Assembly (NCBI GenBank): GCA_009741485.1
Contig: CM019218.1
Location: forward strand, 39,122,111 to 39,186,110
Length of the DNA stretch: 64,000 nt
Direction: 5' to 3'
DNA from: Malurus cyaneus samueli
Taxonomy: Eukaryota; Chordata; Aves; Passeriformes; Maluridae
The notes under the pieces were generated by a model. It saw only the letters and a program-made list of their open reading frames with translations. It made no database searches and had not been told where the DNA came from. Positions 49,824 through 61,398 of this stretch are shown in pieces; positions within the stretch are counted from its first letter, which is position 1; each line of letters starts with the position of its first letter. A program made the position numbers and the translations under genes.

Positions 49824-52179
49824 GTCCTGGTAAAAAAATATTGTAGAGCTGTTGCAATTCAGTGTCTTCTACTTGCTTTTCCCTGCCTTGATGTAACTCA
49901 TCTACTGCGTGGACCCTCTCTGCTATTACCAGACAGAAGTGTGTTCATATTTTTTAAGCATTCATGGGGAAGGGCATTAAATTTCTTTATTTCCCCCCAT
50001 AATTTAAAAAAAAACCCAAACAACACCACCCATTGACCACATAAAAAAAAAAACCAAAAAACTTTGACTGCTACATTCCCATGTGAGACGGCAGTTGTGG
50101 GTGTGTTAAGTACTGGAGGAAGAGATAGTAGTGTTGAGGAAATAGTATTAACAACTTACTTTGGAGATTAAATGGAGCAAAAAAAGATATTCAGTATTAA
50201 CTGTGTAGAATGTCTGGGGAAGGAATATTGAATAGGACAGGAAGAAGGATACACATCTCACATACATCAGCAAGGGGTCATGCTACAGGTTGTTCTAGAG
50301 ACAATTGTGATCATATTAGCAGTGCTGAGCTTGACATTAAATGTCATGTTCAATTCCAGCTTATTTAAGGTGATGCCTCTGGCTGTAAGAGTGGTGAAAA
50401 GGCAGATGAATGTTTTATCTAATAACTGCTGGGAGATCTGTGGGAGTCCGGCCAAACACTGATGAAAGGGATAAAGAAAAATGCATCTACAAATGTTGTG
50501 TTACCAAGCAGTACTTTCCTGTGTGAAGATTTAATTTAGTTTCCCTCTCTGCCTATATCTTGTTATAACAGAAATATGTAGTTTACAACTGTTGTTTCCA
50601 ATCCAAATGTTCTTTCTGTCTGTTTCAGCAAAATTTGTGTAGTTTGTGTCACTGGACACTGCAGAATCACTATGCTAACATATAGTTGAACATCTAGTAC
50701 TTTTTTACACTGGCTTATAGGGTTTAGACACTCCAGATTGTTAAAAAGTATTGTTTTCTCAGAGAGGTCCAAGACAGAAATAAGTCTAATAATCTGATTT
50801 TCCAACTAACATTGAAATCCTTATGAATGAATTGTGGATTAGATAACTACATTTACAGGAGATGTCTCCAGGATGTCCAGAAATCTTTTAGGAGTTTCTG
50901 CTACAAAATTGGGCATGCAAAACTCCTGGGCAAACATGAGAAATTCTTTGCATTATATTTGGAAAAAGTGTTGTAATAGAAATAGATAAACACTTTTGTA
51001 AGCAAGAGTTAGAGAATAACACTAAAGAAGGGTCTTCAGTATGGTTCCATGTTTGACGCTCAACTACTTTTATAACAAACTAAAGTAAGAGAATTCTCTG
51101 TTGCTGTGCAGTTCCTAATGAAACAGGGAATAAGTGGCAGTGTAAGATGGAGTGCATTCTAAAATTTCTTCAAAGAACAGTCTTGAACAGTCATTTTTGA
51201 GTTTTCTCACATGTCATGCCTGTGTTCCCATCAGGAGCCCATAGAATCTTGATTATCTACCTTCTCCATTTATCTGGGTGTTTTAAAAGTTCCAGCATGC
51301 CTCGTAAAAGCATTAGAGTAGTTTGCTGCTAAGGACACTGAGTTTGAGAGAACATCCAGATTGTGAGACTAGATGATGGATAATTTTCTACATCCTATAT
51401 TTGTACTTGATTGCTACCAAATTTCTCCATGTGAGCTTCATGATCTAAATTAGAGGTAGACTATGAAATTACTAATTTTTCAGAATCTAACAAAGCAGAT
51501 TCATTACTTCTAATTCTAATTCAGCTGTGTCTGAAGATTTTGTGGTTCTGTTTTAGTCCTAGGTAGTAACCGTTCGTTAATATATGTTTGATTTAAATAG
51601 ATTTGAATTGGATCACTGTAATAGATACATAATTGACTGAAGAATTGCATAATAATAATGGAATTAAAAATGTGGCTTCATGTTGGGAAAGATTATCGAT
51701 CCCTACTTAACCTGCTGGAGCCTGGTTACTATTTGGGCTTCCAACGTTGCAGCAGTGCTTCTCTGCAAGTTTCTCAGATTTCCTGTGGGCTGGACAGAGG
51801 ACATTGCACCATGTTGAGCTGAGATAAGAGTGATTGTGGTAACCAGAAACTGAGGGAGAGTGGGTGGAAAAACTAACACCCACTAAGAGTCTCTTCTAAG
51901 TCCTGTACAGACATGTGGAAAACAAAAGCTTGAGATTAATATGGTCATGCTATGTCTGCAAGTGACGTCCATCAGTGGAGTTTCTGAAAATTCTCTCAGA
52001 GAAGAGCCCTTATGGCATTTATGGAATATGGAATAAACTATCCAGTTCTTCATTCTGTGATACAGGAATGAAGAGTATCTACACTTCAGCAGAGTTCACG
52101 TTAACAAATAAGGAGTCTTCACAGTAAAATTTACCTTGAATAATTGTCAGAACATCATGATGTGGTAGATATGCATATA

Positions 52180-52470
52180 CAATAAAGATGGAGAGACACT
52201 ATTTACAAGAGCATGGAGTGACCGGGCAAGGAGGAATGGTTTTGAGCTGAAAGAGAGTAAGTTTAGGTTAGGTGTTAGCAATAATTTTTTTATTGTAGGT
52301 AGTGAGGCACTGGGAAGGTTTCCTAGAGAAGTTGTGAGCCCCTGGAAGTGTTCTTGCCAGATTGGATGGGACTCTGACCAACCTGGTGTAGTGAAACAGG
52401 TCCCTATTTCCGGGAGGAAAAAGGTTGAAACAACAGGGCCTTTCCAATCCAAGTTATTCTGTGATTATAG
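52180..52470 (+). mobile_element. CR1 LINE 3' fragment, plus strand
   Basis: The only CR1 copy in forward orientation. Sense-strand blocks seen are AAGATGGAGAGACACT, GAGCTGAAAGAGAGTAAGTT, GTAGTGAGGCACTGGGAAGG, CCTAGAGAAGTTGTGAGCCC, CCTGGAAGTGTTCTTGCCAG, TTGGATGGGACTCTGACCAA and CCTTTCCAATCCAAG, ending in the tail ATTCTGTGATTATAG at about 52456-52470. It covers the end of the reverse transcriptase gene and the 3' untranslated region, 5'-truncated near 52180. Confidence 0.9.
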
Positions 52471-52782
52471 TTCTTGTTCTATTTACACTAATCACATCCT
52501 AGTGTTATTCTTCCAAAAACAGATGAACTAAGTTCAAACTTCATTAAGATTAATATTTACTCATGAGAGTTTTGTCTGATATTGCATTTGTATTGAATAT
52601 CAGAATACTTTGCTGAAAAGTCATTTGAGTAATTTTGGGGTTTTTTGGCCTCAGGAAGGGGGAGAAGCAGTACTGTTGACTTCAGTGTGGCACAATGGGA
52701 GCTAGATAAGCATGTTTTTTTGTCACTACATGCTGAATACCTTTGCCTAGTAAATTACACAAATTTGTAGTCTAGAGAGTTT

Positions 52783-52821
52783 GTTTTAAGCTTAATTAAA
52801 TTAGTTTTAAGCTTAATTAAA
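52783..52821. repeat. Tandem duplication, 21-base period, two copies
   Basis: GTTTTAAGCTTAATTAAA is present at 52783-52800 and again exactly at 52804-52821, separated by TTA. Confidence 0.95.
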
Positions 52822-53411
52822 TACATTTTTGTTCCCTTTTATAAGTGTAATGTCTTCATTCATTAATATGCATTTTTGCTTAATGCCTGTGTAATACACT
52901 GATAATTGTCCTTATATGTGTGATAACATTTTTCAGACTCTCAAGTTTGAACTTTTTGCTTTTATTCAGCAAACTTAAAAAAAAAAGTTATTTTCATTTC
53001 TTGATATTGAGAGGAATTGATATTCAGGGGTATATCCTTGCCATCAATTTTAAGTTACTCAGGCATCTAATTAATAGACTCTAATGTGACTCAAAGCATT
53101 AAAATTTAACTCCTAATGTAGTGACTGGATTCAGTTAAGTGTGTCCAAAAGTTGATTTAGAGCATTTAATTTACATCAGAAGAAAAAATATAATATCTAG
53201 CTTGCATAAGATGAAGTAATTTTATGTGTAGCTACTCACACTTTAAAACTAGGTAGTTTTTTACTTTTGTTGCTAAACTAATCCTTAATGCTAATCTAAA
53301 ACAACAAACACATTGTATTACGAATAAATGATTCTGTTCTTTGAGTCTGAGAAACCAATAAACAAGCAGTTTCCACAGCAATGAAAACTATTTACTTTTA
53401 AATGAGTTTGG

Positions 53412-53434
53412 TTTTTTTTTTTTTTTTTTTTTTT
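53412..53434. repeat. Poly-T tract, 23 bases
   Basis: Uninterrupted T run followed by ATTATTATT. Confidence 0.95.
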
Positions 53435-53602
53435 ATTATTATTTTGAATGCTGTAAATTATCTGGGTTTTATATTCCTACATTTCATCTATGGTCAGAGT
53501 TTGATAAAATGTGATGCACTCGCAAGGTCTTTAAAAAGCAAAATACTGCATTATTCCAAGTACATTATCTTCTAGAACATCATTTGGTAAATACAACTAC
53601 AT

Positions 53603-53628
53603 AAAAAAAAAATAAATAAATAAAATAG
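53603..53628. repeat. A run and (AAAT)n microsatellite
   Basis: A nine-or-more A run leads into three AAAT units. Confidence 0.85.
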
Positions 53629-55644
53629 AACCTTTGTATCCTGATTGAGAGTTATGCTATTAGGAGGAAAAAGGATTTAAGTAGTCTCTAACATCTTTTG
53701 CAGAACACTTAATAAACATCAATGTTTTATTGAAGTATAAAGCCCTGAAGGAGCTTAAAGAAAAGTATCTTCCAGCTGAAAATATTTTGCACTTCTGATT
53801 GTGCTAAAATTGGAGAAAAATAAAAAATAAAAAAATTGTTTATAATGTTCTTTATATTCTCAATTAATGGTTTCAAAATCCTTACTAGAAAACACAATAA
53901 GATGAAAAATGATAGCATGAGAACAATGATAAAAAAATACATCATTTGATATTCTACATTATAAAAAAAAAAAAGGATATTCTAGGTAACAGTCATTTTT
54001 TGACATTTCATACTTCCCAGTAGGTAATAGAAAACAAAACCATCTTGTGACAGAAGGAAACAGGTTATTCTAAATAACACAAACTGATGAAAAAAATCCA
54101 TCCCAGAAAACACTTCTCAATGCATTATCAATTGTATGCTAACCAAGCACTGTGAAAATAATTTGCAGTGAGCTGATTTGAGAGGAATAAAGCAGTAATT
54201 ATTTTAATAGCAAATGCATTAGTGAAATCCAGTTTTTCCTTGCAAAGAATTTTTGGAAATAGCATGTTTTTGTAAATGGTTTTATTTTGGATATGTTTCT
54301 CAATTTCATGTCACCTCTACTTGGAAATTTAAAAAAGATGGATCTACACCAGGGGAACATCAGTGTAAATGTCATGACAGTTGTACCCTCTGAAATGAAG
54401 TATTGAATTAGTACAGAGAATGAAAACATTACAGTTATTCTTGCTTTGAATCTATGGTAAAACAATTGACAGAAATTGGTGGCAATAAACTTCTGATTTC
54501 TGAATCCATTGTAACACTTAAAATCAAATAACTAGATGTGACAATGCAGGCTGACAAAAGCAAGCTCACTGCATCTTTTTTAATTGTAAACCAAGTGAAC
54601 TCAGTGTGATGTTGAGCCTGAACTGCTGTCAGTGTACGTTGACTCTCAGGAAGGCTTGCTGTCTTATAATGAGAATCTCATCCATTCCATTTTCATAGCT
54701 CTTATGTGGGAAGAATGAGACACTTTTTTGTAATCGTTGGTGTTTCTAAGAAAGAGTTTTATAATGCTTCTGACATTCATGTGTGAAAAACAATGCTTAG
54801 AACAGGGCTGTAAGTGGGAGGAAGGGGGTTGAAGGGAAAGAAGTGTGAACAGTGTTATGCTCTTGGGTCTGATGTCTCGCAGGTGATGGAGCCCCTGTAA
54901 GAAGGCAGAATACTCTGGGTCAGATAGCACACCTGATCTAACCTCCCCCAGAGTTCCCTCAGGAAGAGAAGCAATGTCTTACCATATAGTGAGTTCACAT
55001 CATCATACTTAAAACAACCTTTTTTTTTTTCTTTTTTTTAATTTAAGATGGAGAAATTATGATTGAGTGCTGCTCATCAATCCAATTCATATTCTCAATA
55101 TTTAGCCCACAGCTACGTCTGTGAAGCATTCCTATTTGATGGTTTAACCTTTATCTCTAGTTGCGCTTCTTCCTACAATGGTGCTCATGAGACTTGGCAA
55201 CATTTTTTGACTGTAATGCACTGGAAAATGATAATGCTCCTGATTGTTCTAGCATGTTTAATATAGTCTGAGGTACTTATCTACCACAGTGTCAGCCTCC
55301 AGCTGAGTCACTAAACAAAATGATCTACGATTCCATGACTTCTTCGCAAGCTTACAGTCACTTACATTTACATGACGTTTTGTAGTGCAATCAAGAATCC
55401 TTGGATGTCTTGATTTAGATTTTAAGTGCTCGATACTCAGCTGTCATTGTTTCCTTAAATAAGAAGGCCTAACAGCTCTGAAAATCAGACTACATACATG
55501 TAGGTACCATGAGTGTTTAGGCAGCCTGAATTCCAGGTAGATGTAGGAGAGTCTTTTTAATCTAAGTTGGTAAACACTGAGAGGTACATACAGATGTGGT
55601 GATTATCAATCACTTTGAAAATGATTTTTTTTTTTTTAATACAA

Positions 55645-55669
55645 ACTACAGTTGAAATTGAACTGTAGT
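55645..55669. repeat. Small inverted repeat, 9-bp arms
   Basis: ACTACAGTT (55645-55653) and AACTGTAGT (55661-55669) are exact reverse complements around GAAATTG. Confidence 0.75.
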
Positions 55670-58250
55670 GCAAAAACACTGGGAGAGATACATCAAGATA
55701 TTTTCTCTAAGATGCCATGGTACATAATAATAGTAACACCTCTACATAAAGTCTTTACTCATGTGGCCAACACCTTCATATCTGCATGTTTAATGTTTGT
55801 CAGTAGGTCTTGTCAGAACACAAGATCTCAAGTAAGACTTGCCCCCTTCCTGACCCTCTTGTTAATGGCTTAATCAATTAATGAAATATTTGCATGGATT
55901 GAGAAGGATCTTTAATAATTGATTTAGAGATTTTTTTTTTAAATTTCTTTGCTCTGGTTTGAACAGCATCTTGTAAAAATTGATGTTTTTGGAAGGAAGT
56001 TATTTGAAAAGAAACAGATTGACTAAGAAACATGCAGATGAAATAATCTTGTATTTTTAAGCAAAATTGTGCAAAAATGTTGAAGACCGTATGAGGCTGT
56101 GACAGAAACTGTGTTATTTAGTGAAATTACTACGAAGATTACAGAGAAAATGCAGAAGAATTCTTCCTCCAGATGAAATGTCAGGAATTATTTGGAGTAG
56201 ACTGAATGTTTTATCATTGTGCAAATTTTTAAAAGATATGAGTAGATTCATTGGAAGTCTGTGTGAATCTTTGAGGATTCTGAAAAAGTATCTGTCTTTG
56301 GTAATATTTTGTTAACCTTTCTGCTGTGTTGGTGTCATTCCTACAATATGTTTGCTCCCAGTGCACACATGAAACTGTTACATGACTAAGAACCACGACA
56401 CTGATTCCACTTGGTTCAGTGTGCTCAGGGAGGGGGTGGGGGATCATATTCCCCACAGAACCTCAGCAGCGTGACTTTAGCAACATTATACAGTACAATT
56501 TGTGAATATATATCATGTACGCAAGAATAATACCACTAAAATCAACATGGCTGCATAATCTGAGCTCCATACAGTTCTTAGTGCTAAAATCTGTCCTTTC
56601 AGACAGCCTGTGCTTAAGACTGAAATTAGATGACTTCAAACTTGATCAATAATTGTATTTAGGTACCTAAGAATTCCTTTAGAAATCAGTGTAAGATAGA
56701 CCTTTGATGAGTGAAAACAGTGGGCGTTTTTTTTGTCCTGAACTTTCTGCTGCAAAAACAGAGGGTTTTGCTGGAGGATGCCCAGCATTTGGTTTCTGGT
56801 CTTTGGGGTAGCAATTTGAAATAGCCACTGTTTCTTCTTTTAAGTATGAACATGTATATGGCAGATGAGCCCTGTAGATTTTTGTTGAATGAGCAATGCT
56901 GGCAGGTGATTGCTTTGCCCTTCAGGCTGCACTCTGGGCCTCCCTTCACAACCCTTTCATGCATTCTGTGATGTCTCTGATATTTAAGTACATGCTTAAG
57001 CATGATGCTGGATCAGAGTGCTGTGGCAGTACCCTGTGCAGCAGAGCACAGAGAGGAAGAGAGGTGTGGTGAATGCAGCAGCAAGGATGGAGCTCTTTGA
57101 TTCTGTTTTCCAGGTGAAACCTCACCTGTGCTGAATGACTTGGCAGCAGTACCCCTGTGTGCCCTCCTGGAATGCAGACATCTTACCAAACATCCAAATC
57201 GTGATTAGACTGTGTTTAGATGTGTTGTAGCATTGTGAAATTGTTGTTTGAGAATTCAGGAATTTTAATTGTCTGTTAAAAATTTGCATATTATGTTTGT
57301 AATGTGCCTTTTATGGCTGTATTCCATTCCTTACTCATTCATGTTCCAGATTCCATCAAAAGTGTGTGTGTTGAGGCAGGGGCATGTACAAATTTCTTTT
57401 AAAAATAGTTAAGATGAGAATGTAGGTGGGAAGTAATAAGTTAACAGGGTTTGTTGTTTTATTTTGTGTTGATTTTTTTCCTTGCTAGCAGAACAAAAGT
57501 TCTAGTTACTCTCTCTGTATTTAGCATCCAGATCATTCAGCTGGCTGTAATTTACTGACACCACTTGCTGCCTTCAGACAGCAGGACACATCGTGATGAG
57601 GACTGTATGCCTTTGGTTGTGGTATTTGTTTGGTACAACCTAAGCCTCAGTAGGGGAGTTCTAAAGATTGCTTTGCACCTAGGATGAAATACAAGTTTAA
57701 GGCAAGCGATGCAGAAAGGCTTATGTTCATGCAATAGCCAGATAAAAATGGAAAGGAATGTGAGGTTGATTTAGAAACAGCTTTACTAGATAAAAAAAAC
57801 TTTGTGGCAGCTTCCATGGGAAAAGTGTCTAAGAAAGCAAAGTTCCCCCAAATACTTTGAGCCTGCACATCTCTTCTGGCCTGGCTGCTTCTCTATGTAT
57901 TTGTTTCTTGCCTATTTAAAGTTCTATAAGCAGGGAGATGTTGGAAGTCAACTGCATCATATCTCACTATCCAATTCAGGAAAAAATACATTCAGTATTT
58001 TTTAATTAGTGTTTATCTTTTTCTGAAGAAAAAATTAACAAGCAAAAGGCATAGCTGACTAGGTATTTAAAAACAAATGAAAGCTGTGATGCTGTGGGCA
58101 CAGAACTTAAAGGCTGTAGGAAATGAAGGTACCAGGTTTCAGGCACCTTCTCCAGCTTGGGACTAAATTCAGGATTCTCAAAGCACGTCTCTTCTGTAGT
58201 GGTGCAATTGTATTTTTTTTAATCTCCATATATCAAAAACGGTGGATAAT

Positions 58251-58292
58251 AACTGACCCCTAACATTACTGTGTTAATGTTAGGGGTCAGTT
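58251..58292. repeat. Perfect hairpin: 18-bp arms, 6-base loop
   Basis: Left arm AACTGACCCCTAACATTA (58251-58268) and right arm TAATGTTAGGGGTCAGTT (58275-58292) are exact reverse complements around CTGTGT. Outside the arms, pairing continues only weakly (one wobble and one A-T). It is the strongest stem in the window. It could be a small transposon relic, a short structured RNA, or a fold-back copying error; the sequence alone does not decide. Confidence 0.95.
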
Positions 58293-60569
58293 GTGTGTAA
58301 AGTGATGTGAATATCAATGAATAGTCAATGCAGATTTCATCTATATCCATAGACTGAAATCCTACCCGGGTCAGATCCAGCTTCTAATCCTTTAGGTAAA
58401 ACAGATGACATGGTACATGTTTTGTGAGACCAAAACATCTGTTTTGTGGACAGTAAACATTTCAGAGTAGGGTCCTTTTTTTTTCATTGTGAAAAGCATT
58501 GCTCTAATATCTTTGAATGGTAATTTTCCAATTTATCTTGTACTGTATATACACTGGAGATTGCTTTTAAAGTTATTCTTAGAAAAAATGTATTAAGATG
58601 TAAAAGGCTGTTCAAAGCCTAAATTAATAAATTCTGTAGCCACACACTGTGGGTGGTCACTAGATTAATAAGAAATTAATTACTCCTTTTCCATGCATTG
58701 CATGACGGCAGAAATCACAGCCTACGTTGTGTCATGCATAACATTTACTGCTTTCAGTCGCTTCTGTGCGTGACTTAAAATGGAAGGGCTTCATAAATAA
58801 CAAATAATGTGTGTGCTATGTGCACTATTCTGTAATTTAAAAGGATGTTTTTCACTTTTACTTGTCCAAAAGGGTATTTGGTCAGTTTCAGTAAATGTGG
58901 TTGATAAATAATGATGGCCCAAACGCTCTAGTGACAAAGGATTACTTGTTTCTCAAGGAATATGATTAGCTATTACACTGAGTGTTTTGCTTGGAAAGGC
59001 AAGTTATTGACATGAACATTCATGTATAAAGCAAGAAGTAATGTTTATTTGGCAAATTTTGTTGTTATAATTAAGCCATCTGTTGTATCTAGTAAGAGTA
59101 TATAAATATAAGTGTATAGCTGTCCTAGAAACACATGTTTACAGAATACCTGTGGTGCTTATTACTAGAAAGTTCTCCAGAAATTAAGATCTAGTAGATA
59201 AAGTCTAGAAAAAAAATATTTCCAGAGGAGATGTAATGCTCTGAAACTAATAGTTAACAAAAAGTGTTTTTTCAGTGGGAGAGGTACAGGTTGTTTGACT
59301 ACAAACCAAAGTAGGCAGTGAGTAACATTACTTCCTCTGTGAATGACCAATAAATCATTCAGTTCCACACAGCTAAAACACCAAACTCATCCCTTTTAGG
59401 TATTTGTGTCTGTCAGTTGTTTTGATAAAAAAGTGTTGTCTCAGTGTAGTATTGAGCTTTTATACTAGGGTGACACTAGCAAAGTCATACTGAGAGGTTT
59501 GGGTGCCAGTTAAATTATATAATGAGATCAGAACAGAAATAATTGATATATGTTCAGTAATTTCAGTGTTTAAAAATTATTACTTGTAATAGTCAAGTAA
59601 AGTTGATATTACTACTCATTTCATATTTTTTCTACAAGAAAAAACCTGGAAGTTCTGGTATCTTTGGGAGCTGGACTTCTCACTCAGCAGTAAGTTTTAT
59701 AACATACTTAATCCAAATTTGCTTTCCCCTAATTATATTTTTACAATATATTAAATATTTCTTTTAATGTATATCAAGCAAAATGAGTGCAAATAGAGTA
59801 TATAATACAGCAAAAATCAAATTCTTTAATACCCTACATTTGTATCTCAGCTTGCACATACATTTTGTTCTTTCTGACTGTGGTGATTATAACAGTTTGA
59901 AAAAAACAAGGTCTGAAATATCTGTGGTGAAGAATCAGATTTTATTTGTTTGTTGATATAAATAGCTAGTTTGAAAATAAGCCTCAAAACTCGAAGGCTA
60001 CCATAAGGTCCAAACAAAACTCTTTGTATTTCTGATATTTAATTAGGTGTGATCATTCTTTCTACATCCTTTGTAATAACATACAATCTTGGGGAATGTA
60101 CGTGGGTGTTCTTTGACTACTGACATTCTACAGAAGCTCATTATTTGAATAACCTTTCTGAATGCAAGATTTGAACTATGACCACTGTGCTCTCACAAGA
60201 TACTTTGTACCTAATATTAAACTTAGTCTTGTTCTAATGAGAAATAATACAGAACAGTTGAAGATAAATTACTTTTCTTTTAATCTAACATTTAAGAATC
60301 ATATCGCTTCACTTTTCATCTTAGAAATCATAGAACCATATAATCATAAAATGGTTTGGGTTGGCAAGGACCTTAAAGATCATCCAGTTCCAGCCTCCCC
60401 TGCCATGGACAGGGACATCTTCTGCTAGACCATGTCGTTCAAAGCCTCATCCAACCTGGTCTTGAACACTTCCAAGAATGGGACATCAGCAGCTGTCTGG
60501 ACAGCCTGTTCCAGTGCCTCACCACCCTCACAGTAAAAAAATTCTTCCTACTATCTCATCTAACCCTAC

Positions 60570-60596
60570 TTTTTTTTTTTTTTTTTTTTTTTTTTT
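60570..60596. repeat. Poly-T expansion inside CR1, 27 bases
   Basis: The run lies between TAACCCTAC and CAGTTTAAAGCCATTCC, where related CR1 copies (compare 47600-47640) have only a few T and C. It therefore arose after insertion, by expansion of a short pyrimidine stretch. Confidence 0.9.
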
Positions 60597-60659
60597 CAGT
60601 TTAAAGCCATTCCTCCTTGTCCTATCACTACATGGCCTTATGAAGAGTGGCTCTCCATC

Positions 60660-61372
60660 TTTCTTGTAGGCCCTCTTTAGGTACAGAAAGGCCACGCTGA
60701 GGTTTCACAAGAGTCTTCTCTTCTCCAGGCTAAACAACCTTGACTCTTTTTGCCTATGTACATAGGAAGGGTGTTCCAGTCCTCTGATCAACGCCAGTGT
60801 GTCCTCTGGACAATTCTCTAACAGTTCCATGTCCTTCTTATGTTGGGGCCCCAGAGGTGGATGCAGCACTCCAGGTGAGGTCTCACAAGAGCAGAGTAGA
60901 AGGGGAGACTCACCTCCTTTAACTTGCTGACCACACTGTTTTGGATGTAGCCCAGGGTACACTTGGCTTTCTGGGCTGCAACTGCACATTTCTGAGTCAT
61001 GTCAAGCCTCTCATCCACCACCACCCCCAAGTCCTTCTCCTCAGGGCTGCTCTCGATGCATTCTTGGACAAGCCTGTATTGGGATCATCCTGATCCAGGT
61101 ATAGGACTTCCACTTGGCCTTGTTGGACTTCAGGGTTTCATATGGGCCCACCTCTCAAGCCTGTTCATGTCCCTGTGGATGGCACCCCGTCCCTCCAGTG
61201 TGCTGGCTGCACCACACAGCTTGTGTCATCAGCAGAACTGGCTGAGGATTCGCTCAGTCCCACTGTCCATGTCACCAACAAAAATGTTAAACCGTGCTGG
61301 TCCCAGTGCCAAGCCCAGAGGAACACTTGGGAACCATCACTGGTCTCCACTTGGATATCTAAACATTAACTA
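60660..61372 (-). pseudogene. Broken CR1 ORF2 reverse transcriptase segment
   Basis: On the minus strand, translation gives the second half of the CR1 polymerase in several frames. The polymerase catalytic box (aromatic, alanine, Asp-Asp) appears as SADDT at 61222-61236, with serine where the family has an aromatic residue. Next, the frame at 60818-61030 reads [20 protein letters not shown] and then [17 protein letters not shown]. The continuation [10 protein letters not shown] and LFSLEKRRLL is found in another frame (60705-60989), so an indel lies near 60820-60850. The endonuclease and first polymerase motifs are absent through 5' truncation. It belongs to the LINE at 60324-61398 and cannot encode an active enzyme. 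Confidence 0.85.
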
Positions 61373-61398
61373 TAATTATTTGATATGATCAACCATGA

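Larger units (their letters stand above)
47713..52179. other. Unique non-coding sequence
   Basis: No gene recognised. Contains an A17 run at 47757, a duplicated 13-mer ACACCTCCTGTAA at 48963 and 48979, and a T28 run at 49796. Open frames (for example 49301-49546, 49767-50036) are short and featureless, the latter being driven by the T run. Confidence 0.65.
52471..60323. other. About 8 kb of unique non-coding sequence
   Basis: No gene or clear transposon. Separate entries cover the tandem duplication at 52783, the T23 run at 53412, the AAAT repeat at 53603 and the hairpin at 58251. A conserved-looking block lies at 58640-58960. Confidence 0.65.
60324..61398 (-). mobile_element. CR1 LINE fragment, minus strand, about 1.05 kb (longest)
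   Basis: Begins with the tail remnant AATCATAGAACCATATAATC and the 3' end (AATGGTTTGGGTTGGCAAGG, CCTTAAAGATCATCCAGTTC, CACTTCCAAGAATGGGACAT). It proceeds through CCATGTCCTTCTTATGTTGG, CAAGTCCTTCTCCTCAGGGC and CACTGTCCATGTCACCAACA to about 61398, where similarity becomes hard to follow. It therefore covers the 3' untranslated region and roughly the last third of the reverse transcriptase gene. An expanded 27-base T tract interrupts it at 60570-60596. It is the least diverged copy by eye, but clearly inactive. Confidence 0.95.

Noticed and set aside
58251..58292. Precursor microRNA call for the perfect hairpin
   Set aside because: The stem is about 18-20 bp with a six-base loop, shorter than usual precursors (about 30 bp), and the pairing is perfect; listed as a hairpin only.
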